DNA of 6,242 bases from Planctomycetia bacterium (GTDB lineage: Bacteria; Planctomycetota; Phycisphaerae; Phycisphaerales; UBA1924): positions 1 to 6,242 of the forward strand of contig SXOY01000086.1 of the NCBI GenBank assembly GCA_005776545.1, given 5' to 3'. Every line of letters begins with the position of its first letter. The first letter of the stretch is position 1. A program made the position numbers and the translations under genes. Below are positions 1 through 6,242 of the stretch, one piece after another. The notes under the pieces were generated by a model that was not told the DNA's origin, did no database searches, and saw nothing but the letters and a program-made list of their open reading frames with translations.

Positions 1-1
1 G

Positions 2-1261
2 ATATCCCTCGTTGCTCGAAAAGGGGGTTCCGTTGCGGCAACTGGCGCAGTTATTAACACAATCAATGACTTCGCGATTTCTCAGACTGGCGCGGTGGCG
101 TTCCGAGTAGTTCTCACTGGTGGCCCAGTTACGTCCGCCGATGACACGTGTATTCTGTATTCGACCGGCGGCATCACATCCATCGCAGGTCGCGAAGGAA
201 CGTTGTTGCCAGCGGTCTCCGCAACTGCGAAGATCGGTGATCTGGCAAGCGGCCCGCTTGTCGCACCATCGCTCGGGCTTGCCGAAGCGGTGGCTTCGCT
301 CACGGGCGCTGGATCTGGTTCAACCAATACGCTTTTTCGTTTCACCGGTGCAGGACCGCAGATTATCGCTCGCGCCAAAGCCGCGGCACCTGGTCAGACG
401 GCTGGTATAACATTTCTAGATATTCCGCAAATCACAAGCGCGAATTCCATGGGCACTTCTGTGTTCCAGGGAACTCTCACCGGGCCTGGAGTCAATACTG
501 GAACCAACGTCGGAATCTGGCAGGGCTGGCCTGGCAATGTGACGTTGGTGATTCGTCTCAATACCTACGCGGCAGACACCGGCCTTTCATTTCAAGCTCT
601 CACAAGTTCCCCCGCGGTGAATGATGCGGGTGTGATTGCGTTCGGGGCCTCGCTCTGGGGCGCAGGCTCAAGTCCCACCAACAGCTCAGGAATATTCAAA
701 CTCGCCAGTGGAACCCACTCGGTGTTGGCTCGGGCGGGCGAACTCGTGCCTGATCTTTCAGATGGCACTGTGTATGCTGTGGACGCTCCCAGCCGCGTCC
801 TTATCAACAACACTGGCAAAGTGTTCGTCCGAATGCGTTCTATCACAAGCGCTGTCTCACGCGATGGTCTGTTTGTGTTCCGCCCAAATGGAACAATGTC
901 GACTCTGTTGCGTGAGGGAGACAGCCTGCAACTCAGCCCAGGTGATGTCCGCACTATTTCCGCCCTTTGGCTGGCAAGCTCAGGAAATTCAAGTGGTGCA
1001 GATGGTCGAGGCTCTGCAATCGGCGGCACCGAAACACTCGTCGCCCAACTTGCCTTTGCTGAAGGAGGCAACGCCATCGTTCAGATTTTCGGCGGTTGCG
1101 CGGCGGACTTCAACAATGATAACGAAGTTGATTTCTTTGACTATCTTGATTTCGTTGATGCTTTTTCGATGAATCTGTCAGATGCCGACTTTAACGGCGA
1201 TGGGGTAATCGACTTCTTCGATTACCTTGATTTCGTTGACGCCTTTTCCTCGGCCTGTTGA
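2..1261 (+). CDS. Secreted NxxGxxAF tandem-repeat protein with C-terminal GC-type dockerin (5' partial)
   Basis: The frame is open from the first bases of the window to a TGA at 1259-1261, so the true start and any signal peptide lie upstream; the GTG at 95 is only an internal codon. Of 419 visible residues, about 1-365 form weak repeats of roughly 60 residues. Each has an NxxGxxAF-like start (SQTGAVAF 27-34, NDAGVIAF 207-214, NNTGKVFV 269-276) and a closing strand like VLARAGE (LVARKGG 3-9, SIAGREG 60-66, IIARAKA 121-127, VLARAGE 241-247, TLLREGD 301-307). This matches the NxxGxxAF tandem-repeat family and probably folds as beta blades. Residues 366-419 are a GC-type dockerin: two Asp-rich calcium loops bracketed by Cys366 and Cys419, the last residue. 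The protein is probably exported and held at the cell surface through this domain. Its ligand is unknown and no enzyme motif was seen. The family call is firm; the role is inferred. Confidence 0.88.
   Translation: MSLVARKGGSVAATGAVINTINDFAISQTGAVAFRVVLTGGPVTSADDTCILYSTGGITSIAGREGTLLPAVSATAKIGDLASGPLVAPSLGLAEAVASLTGAGSGSTNTLFRFTGAGPQIIARAKAAAPGQTAGITFLDIPQITSANSMGTSVFQGTLTGPGVNTGTNVGIWQGWPGNVTLVIRLNTYAADTGLSFQALTSSPAVNDAGVIAFGASLWGAGSSPTNSSGIFKLASGTHSVLARAGELVPDLSDGTVYAVDAPSRVLINNTGKVFVRMRSITSAVSRDGLFVFRPNGTMSTLLREGDSLQLSPGDVRTISALWLASSGNSSGADGRGSAIGGTETLVAQLAFAEGGNAIVQIFGGCAADFNNDNEVDFFDYLDFVDAFSMNLSDADFNGDGVIDFFDYLDFVDAFSSAC
1106..1249 (+). repeat. Tandem pair of dockerin calcium-loop units (81-bp period)
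   Basis: Two 21-codon units, at 1106-1168 and 1187-1249, encode DFNNDNEVDFFDYLDFVDAF-S and DFNGDGVIDFFDYLDFVDAF-S. They are identical at 17 of 21 residues, with Asp and Asn at the calcium-ligand positions of an EF-hand-like loop. Eight of the 17 identical residues use different codons, so the copies are held alike by protein selection rather than by recent DNA duplication. The pair forms the dockerin at the end of the repeat protein. Confidence 0.85.
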
Positions 1262-1273
1262 TCCGACACAGCA

Positions 1274-1309
1274 GGGAGTTTCACGCTAGCATTATGCCAT
1301 GAAACTCCC
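1274..1309 (+). promoter_or_regulatory. Perfect 10-bp inverted repeat spanning the epimerase start
   Basis: GGGAGTTTCA (1274-1283) and TGAAACTCCC (1300-1309) are exact reverse complements separated by 16 nt. The left arm contains the only Shine-Dalgarno-like run (GGGAG) upstream of the epimerase. The right arm begins at the second base of its ATG, so a folded mRNA would hide both. It also lies 12 bp past the dockerin gene stop. No T-run follows, so it is a poor match to a classical intrinsic terminator. The repeat is seen directly; a role in termination or translational control is inference. Confidence 0.4.
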
Positions 1310-2312
1310 CACCGATCGCGTCAAACAACTCCGTAGTTTCTACGACGGACGACCCGTCTGTGTAACTGGCGGCGCAGGTTTCATCGGTGGCCATCTCGTT
1401 GACACACTGCTGGGCTGTGGCGCGATTGTTTCGGTTATTGATGATCTTTCCAATTCGACGCTTGAACACCTGGCAACCTTGCTCGAGTTTGAACCTGCTC
1501 GCATGCGATTCGTGCACGGATCAATCCTGGATGATGAAGCTCTCACCGAGGCAATCAAGGGTTGTAAAACAGTTTTTCATCTTGCCGCCATTGGATCAGT
1601 ACCGCGTTCAATTGAAGACCCTCGCCGCAGTTTTGCGGTGAATGCCACGGGCACGCTCCGAGTACTCGATATTTCGCGGCAGCAAAAGGTTCAACGCGTT
1701 GTGCTGAGTTCATCAAGTTCAGCATATGGCGATGAAGTTGCGCTCCCCAAAGTCGAAACTTCTCCACCCCGGCCTATGAGTCCTTATGCCGCGAGCAAAG
1801 TCGCCGCAGAACATCTGGTTTCCGCCTGGACTCAGAGCTATGGACTGTCTGGTGTGTCACTTCGCTATTTCAATGTCTTCGGCCCGCGTCAGAGCGCCGA
1901 ATCTCAATACTCAGCAGTTGTTGCTGCGTTCGCCGCCCGCCTGCTGAACGGCGAATCCCCGCACATCTTCGGTGATGGCATGAGTTCCCGCGACTTCACG
2001 TTTGTCGGGAATGCAGTCCTGGCCACCATGCTCGCCGGTGCAACCGATCGACCTCTGAAAGGCGAAGTAATAAATGTCGGCACTGGTCAGCGAACCGATG
2101 TCGCCCGGCTCGCTTCACTCATGGCAGAAGCAGTGGGGCGTCCCCACCTCAAGCCAACGCTCCATCCTGGTCGCGTTGGCGATGTCCGCCACTCCCAGGC
2201 AGACCTCGGCCGCGCTCGCGAAATCCTGGGCTATGAGCCAGTGACCAAACTCGAAGATGGCCTGCGCGAGACGATGGAGTGGTACAAATCACACATCGAA
2301 GCCAAGCGATAA
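1299..2312 (+). CDS. NAD-dependent UDP-sugar 4-epimerase (extended SDR family, probably accepts UDP-GlcNAc/GalNAc)
   Basis: This 337-residue cytoplasmic extended short-chain dehydrogenase/reductase probably inverts C4 of a UDP-hexose or UDP-N-acetylhexosamine to supply surface glycan synthesis. The NAD site TGGAGFIGGH is at 23-32 and the acidic turn IDDLSN at 47-52. FHLAAIGSVPRSIEDP (93-108) is typical of WbpP/GalE-like epimerases. The catalytic set is Ser139 in SSSSSAYG, Tyr163 and Lys167 in SPYAASK. RYFNVFGPRQ (189-198) and GDGMSSRDF (225-233) belong to the sugar-nucleotide half. Ser299 in DVRHSQAD aligns by eye with the gate residue that is Tyr299 in E. coli GalE and Ser in WbpP, which favours N-acetylated substrates. 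An in-frame TAG at 1287-1289 makes ATG 1299 the first possible ATG, though no SD sits at normal distance. A 37-bp gap follows the dockerin gene on the same strand. Other sugar-nucleotide dehydratases of the family remain possible. Confidence 0.85.
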   Translation: MKLPTDRVKQLRSFYDGRPVCVTGGAGFIGGHLVDTLLGCGAIVSVIDDLSNSTLEHLATLLEFEPARMRFVHGSILDDEALTEAIKGCKTVFHLAAIGSVPRSIEDPRRSFAVNATGTLRVLDISRQQKVQRVVLSSSSSAYGDEVALPKVETSPPRPMSPYAASKVAAEHLVSAWTQSYGLSGVSLRYFNVFGPRQSAESQYSAVVAAFAARLLNGESPHIFGDGMSSRDFTFVGNAVLATMLAGATDRPLKGEVINVGTGQRTDVARLASLMAEAVGRPHLKPTLHPGRVGDVRHSQADLGRAREILGYEPVTKLEDGLRETMEWYKSHIEAKR

Positions 2313-2315
2313 ACC

Positions 2316-3266
2316 TCAATCAAAATTGGGTGTAATTCGAATCCCTGATGGCAGGCATTGCACATCCATGTATTGCCGCAGATACACATCTCTTCCGACA
2401 TCTGGCTCAAAGTCGCTGAGCGGCAGACCGTTCGCCTGATTTTCAATGACAAAGATGTTATCGCGATGCGACCGCGTTCCGTTCACCGCCACGCCATAGG
2501 TCACCGGAAGTGTATCTGGAGATGGATCATTTTCAAAACTTACATGCCCATCATTAAACCCGATATTCCCCGCCCACCGAGGGGACTTTCCAAAAATGCG
2601 AATCGAAGTGGAGTCTGTTCCAGTTGGACCGGGAGCCAGTCTCCACCCACCCGCACTTCCCTCATATTGTGGCCCGCGATTTGAAAACACTGCCTCTGAA
2701 CTTGAAAATGTCGTAGCCCACATCGTCAAGCGACGTCCAAACAACGTCGTATGTGCAAAGCTGGTATTGGCGGTAAACGCGCCGCGGCGGCCGCCACCGA
2801 CACCCGTCGCGCCCACCTCGCCAGGCATTCCAGAGAAGCCCGGATCCCACAACGCCTGATCCGGCATCGCCGCACGATCTGGCGCCCCATATTGATATCC
2901 GTCATCGACCGCATATCGCTGCTTATCAACTTCTGCGGCACTCACGAGTATCTGGACGGGCATGTATCCATTGAATACCAGAATCGAGAGCATGTTGCCA
3001 GTATTGTCTTTTTCGATGCTGCACGTCGCCCCCATTGTCGCGTTATTGCGGTCGTGCCTGCTCGGAGTCGGATACTCATCTTTGTTGCTGCCACCCCAGA
3101 TCGCCATGCCCTGCACCAAACTGCGGATCGAAGTCGAATCCTTCAACTGCCTCGCGGCTTGCCTGGCTTTGGAAAGTGATGGCATCAGAATACTGATCAA
3201 CACGCTGATAATCGCGATGACAACCAGAAGCTCGATAAGGGTGAAGGCATGTGGGCGACGGTGCAT
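2316..3266 (-). CDS. Prepilin-like protein with N-terminal cleavage/methylation motif and degenerate H-X9-DG C-terminus
   Basis: This 316-residue protein has a short basic leader (MHRRPHA), then FTLIELLVVIAI at 8-19 within a hydrophobic helix to about residue 29, followed by SLSKARQAARQL. This is a class III (type IV pilin/pseudopilin) signal: prepilin peptidase should cut after Ala7, leaving Phe at +1 and Glu12 at +5. The bulk is exported. A C-terminal FNDGHVSF segment matches the end of the 'H-X9-DG' domain of large planctomycete pseudopilin-like proteins, but no His occurs ten residues before the Asp. ATG 3266 was chosen because it gives a normal short leader and has AAGAGA 5 nt upstream (3277-3272). 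A TTG 17 codons earlier (3317) would add an atypical extension. It lies 65 bp downstream of cinA and converges on the epimerase with 3 bp between stops. Its partners (secretion system, pilus or surface structure) are not in the window. Confidence 0.85.
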   Translation of the reverse strand: MHRRPHAFTLIELLVVIAIISVLISILMPSLSKARQAARQLKDSTSIRSLVQGMAIWGGSNKDEYPTPSRHDRNNATMGATCSIEKDNTGNMLSILVFNGYMPVQILVSAAEVDKQRYAVDDGYQYGAPDRAAMPDQALWDPGFSGMPGEVGATGVGGGRRGAFTANTSFAHTTLFGRRLTMWATTFSSSEAVFSNRGPQYEGSAGGWRLAPGPTGTDSTSIRIFGKSPRWAGNIGFNDGHVSFENDPSPDTLPVTYGVAVNGTRSHRDNIFVIENQANGLPLSDFEPDVGRDVYLRQYMDVQCLPSGIRITPNFD

Positions 3267-3331
3267 AGATTTCTCTTGTACGGGCAGGACCAGTTCAGGT
3301 TGCAGAACGATCCACAAAGGGAAAGATTACT

Positions 3332-4618
3332 CTATTTCGGCTCAATCTGTCTCAAAAGTCTCAGTTCTTTTGTCCCCTGCAGGTTCATCCAGAGCATCGC
3401 GAGAGCCGCAGTAACGCTCCAGGCCCGCACCGCATGCCGAGTGCCCGGAAACTGGAATCGCCGCGTATCGGACCTGTTTTCGCCCATATTCACGCTTATC
3501 CACACTGTCCCAACTGGCTTCTCAGGGGTGCCCCCATCTGGTCCGGCGACACCGGTGATGCTGACCCCAATATCCGCCCCTGTTGCCGCTCGCCCTCCAA
3601 CTGCCATCGCGGCAGCAGTCTGAGCGCTGACCGCTCCAAATGTCCCCAAACTACTTGTCGGAACTCCAACCAGTCGGGACTTCAGGTCATTGGAATAGGT
3701 CAAAAATCCGCCAACAAACGCCGCGGAAGACCCGGGAACTTCGGTCAGGGCCGCACCAAGCATGCCACCCGTGCAGCTCTCGACAACACACATAGTGAGT
3801 TTCCGGGTGATCAGAGCCTGGATAACCGCCGCGGCAAGGGAATTGTCAGTGGTCGAAAAGACGTAGGGGGCCAGTCTGGAAGAAATGTCCTGTTGGGTGG
3901 ATGCCAGCAACGCATCCGCATCGGCAGAATTGAGCGGACCCTGATATCGCAATCGGCAGGAGACGATGCCGCCGCTGGCGGTGGTCCCGACCAATGGGTT
4001 GCGGTCCCGGTCCATCAATGGCCCGAGCCGCATCGCAATATCCGATTCCCCCAGGCCCACTGTTCCCATCACGCGCGTTCGAATCATCACATCCATCCGC
4101 ACTTGCAACCGCGGCAGGATCTGATCCGCAAACATCGGCTTTAACTCACCCGGCGGCCCGGGCGCACAGAAACAATCCGCATTTCCGACCTTGCAGACGA
4201 AGCCCGGTGCTGTCCCATTTGGATTCGCAATCGCGCTTCCACGCGAGGGTCTCAGCGCCTGCACGCGATTGATCGGCGGCATTACTCGTTGGCGTGCCGC
4301 ATAGAACTTCTCAATCTGCGACAGGCTTTCAGCATCTTCAACAAGCGTGTCGCCCGCCGCCGCCGCAACCGCTGCTCGCGTCAAATCATCCGCAGTCGGC
4401 CCGAGGCCCCCGCTTGAAATAATGAGATCAACCTGTGTCGAAAGCCGCTTCAGCGCTGCGACATGCAATGCGAGATTATCTGGAACAGTGACATGTTCCA
4501 CTACGTCAATCCCAACCGCAGCAAGCTCGTTGCTCAACCACTGCGAATTGGTATCTAATGTCTGACCCAGCGTCAGTTCATCGCCGATCGACAGAATCGC
4601 GGCAGTGGTGTGCGACAT
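3332..4618 (-). CDS. cinA: CinA-family protein: MoaB/Mog-like domain plus nicotinamide-nucleotide amidase domain
   Basis: This 428-residue protein is a full-length two-domain CinA. Residues about 5-170 are the molybdopterin-binding-like (MoaB/Mog, COG1058) domain, with ILSIGDEL at 8-15, TNSQWLSNEL at 23-32 and SGGLGPTADD at 69-78. In characterised homologues this half has ADP-ribose pyrophosphatase activity. Residues about 255-412 are the PncC-type amidase, which deamidates nicotinamide mononucleotide to nicotinate mononucleotide in NAD recycling. It has ESCTGG at 280-285 (nucleophile Ser281), FVGGFLTYSN at 301-310, GVAGPDGG at 356-363 and GTVWIS at 370-375. All key motifs are intact, so both activities are plausible. 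A tail of about 15 residues (LQGTKELRLLRQ) follows the family core. ATG 4618 starts 6 nt after the phoU stop without an obvious SD, which suggests translational coupling. The old 'competence/damage-inducible' label is historical and nothing here supports a competence role. Confidence 0.95.
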   Translation of the reverse strand: MSHTTAAILSIGDELTLGQTLDTNSQWLSNELAAVGIDVVEHVTVPDNLALHVAALKRLSTQVDLIISSGGLGPTADDLTRAAVAAAAGDTLVEDAESLSQIEKFYAARQRVMPPINRVQALRPSRGSAIANPNGTAPGFVCKVGNADCFCAPGPPGELKPMFADQILPRLQVRMDVMIRTRVMGTVGLGESDIAMRLGPLMDRDRNPLVGTTASGGIVSCRLRYQGPLNSADADALLASTQQDISSRLAPYVFSTTDNSLAAAVIQALITRKLTMCVVESCTGGMLGAALTEVPGSSAAFVGGFLTYSNDLKSRLVGVPTSSLGTFGAVSAQTAAAMAVGGRAATGADIGVSITGVAGPDGGTPEKPVGTVWISVNMGENRSDTRRFQFPGTRHAVRAWSVTAALAMLWMNLQGTKELRLLRQIEPK

Positions 4619-4624
4619 AATCAG

Positions 4625-5338
4625 TTACTGCGGCTTGCGACTTGTCTCAATCCAGCACGCCTGCGTGTGCCGCACGATCGCACCGGTCGATGCATAGATC
4701 ACCTGCTCGGCGATGTTGGTGCAGTGATCGGCGATCAACTCGCACAACGCCGCGACCTCGTGCAGTCTGAACGCAAAGTCCACGCTCATCGTGCCTGCCG
4801 CGATCTTCTTCTCCGCATCTCGCACTACTTCTACCTTAAACCGTGCAATAGCGTGCTGGCTCTGCAGCACGATCTTCGCCAGCGGCGCATCTTTGCGGGC
4901 AAATGACGCGTTGACATCTCGAAGCACACCGATGACGCTGTTCGCCATGATTCGGAACGTTTCCGGGAACGCATTGGTTGCATCTTGACTTACAAACGCC
5001 GTGACATCCACACCCGCATCCGCGATCCGCTCAAGCTCGTTATTAATCTTTACAATCGTCAGAATCCATCGCAACTCCGCCTCTGTCACACCGCTGGACG
5101 TCCGCGTCAACCCCGTCAACAAGCTCACCGCCCGCTGCTCAAGCGCCACATCCACCGCATCGACCTCATCATCCAACTTCGCCGCCTCCGCCGCCTTGGC
5201 CGAGCTTCTTTGAAACAACGCCTCAAAGCTGGCTTCAAGCTGCCGCTGCACGCGCGTGCCCTGCGTCACAAGCTCCTGCGTCAAGTCTTCAATCTGTTTC
5301 TGATGGTCGCTCAACGGTGCTCCGATCAAGTTAGACAC
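4625..5338 (-). CDS. phoU: PhoU-family phosphate signalling protein
   Basis: As drawn this is 237 residues, the usual PhoU length, forming two helical PhoU repeats. The first repeat spans about 15-110 and has LDDEVDAVD near 50 and NELERIADAGVDV near 95-107. The second spans about 125-215 and has CELIADHCTNIAEQVIY. The E/D-rich (E)xxxD helices are the metal-binding hallmark; the second has Leu where ERIAD is usual. PhoU proteins act at the inner membrane, inhibiting the PhoR kinase and the Pst phosphate transporter; neither partner gene is in the window. The start is uncertain. GTG 5338 has only a distant purine run (GGGAGAGG, 14 nt away), whereas TTG 5314 has GGAG at 5323-5320 with 5-nt spacing and would give 229 residues. 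The frame stays open to 5581, but that part is antisense to eno and is not protein-like. It is probably the first gene of a cluster with cinA and the pilin gene. Confidence 0.85.
   Translation of the reverse strand: MSNLIGAPLSDHQKQIEDLTQELVTQGTRVQRQLEASFEALFQRSSAKAAEAAKLDDEVDAVDVALEQRAVSLLTGLTRTSSGVTEAELRWILTIVKINNELERIADAGVDVTAFVSQDATNAFPETFRIMANSVIGVLRDVNASFARKDAPLAKIVLQSQHAIARFKVEVVRDAEKKIAAGTMSVDFAFRLHEVAALCELIADHCTNIAEQVIYASTGAIVRHTQACWIETSRKPQ

Positions 5339-6242
<904 letters not shown>

Noticed and set aside
95..97. GTG as the start of the repeat protein
   Set aside because: The frame is open upstream to the window edge, and those 31 codons encode repeat-like sequence (LVARKGG, then INDFAISQTG), so the gene begins outside the window.
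592..1077. 161-codon open frame on the minus strand inside the repeat-protein gene, and a 178-codon plus-strand frame at 636-1172
   Set aside because: Both lie fully within the well-supported repeat/dockerin frame, have no recognisable motif and show the low-complexity composition of shadow frames in GC-rich DNA.
1262..1310. Classical Rho-independent terminator for the dockerin gene
   Set aside because: A stem exists, but the downstream bases (ACCGATCGCG) lack any T-run and the stem enters the next coding sequence, so it is reported only as an inverted repeat.
3315..3317. Upstream TTG as the start of the prepilin gene
   Set aside because: It would place 17 extra residues (WIVLQPELVLPVQEKS) before the basic leader, which does not fit a short prepilin signal; ATG 3266 has a closer SD-like run.
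3434..4144. 236-codon plus-strand open frame antisense to cinA
   Set aside because: The translation is rich in Arg, Gly, Pro and His with no domain pattern, and it overlaps an intact CinA with all family motifs on the other strand.

Overview
The window looks like chromosomal DNA from a planctomycete, most likely the class Phycisphaerae. Three things support this. One protein ends in a paired 'DFNGDG..DFFDYLDF' dockerin closed by cysteines, and carries NxxGxxAF-type tandem repeats; both are abundant in Phycisphaerales surface proteins. A large prepilin-like protein has a FTLIELLVVIAI leader typical of Planctomycetota. Shine-Dalgarno signals are weak or absent in front of most genes. The lineage is inferred from these protein families; no rRNA is present to confirm it.

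Layout from left to right. The 3' part of a secreted repeat protein with a GC-type dockerin (2-1261, +) is cut by the window start. After a 37-bp gap comes an NAD-dependent UDP-sugar 4-epimerase (1299-2312, +). It ends 3 bp from the convergent stop of a prepilin-like protein (2316-3266, -). Upstream of that on the minus strand are cinA (3332-4618) and a PhoU-family gene (4625-about 5338), so phoU-cinA-pilin reads as one minus-strand cluster with gaps of 6 and 65 bp. A 73-bp divergent intergenic region separates phoU from the enolase gene eno (5412 to beyond 6242, +), which is cut by the window end.

Functionally the window mixes housekeeping and envelope genes: central glycolysis (eno), phosphate signalling (phoU), pyridine nucleotide recycling (cinA), nucleotide-sugar supply for surface glycans (epimerase) and two exported proteins. 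No RNA gene, CRISPR array, insertion sequence, phage gene or defence system was seen, and no gap between genes exceeds 75 bp. I found no convincing new multi-gene system. The points most worth a second look are a perfect 10-bp inverted repeat over the epimerase start, the small residue in the epimerase substrate gate, the phoU-cinA-pilin arrangement, and the inverted repeat in the phoU/eno divergent region.
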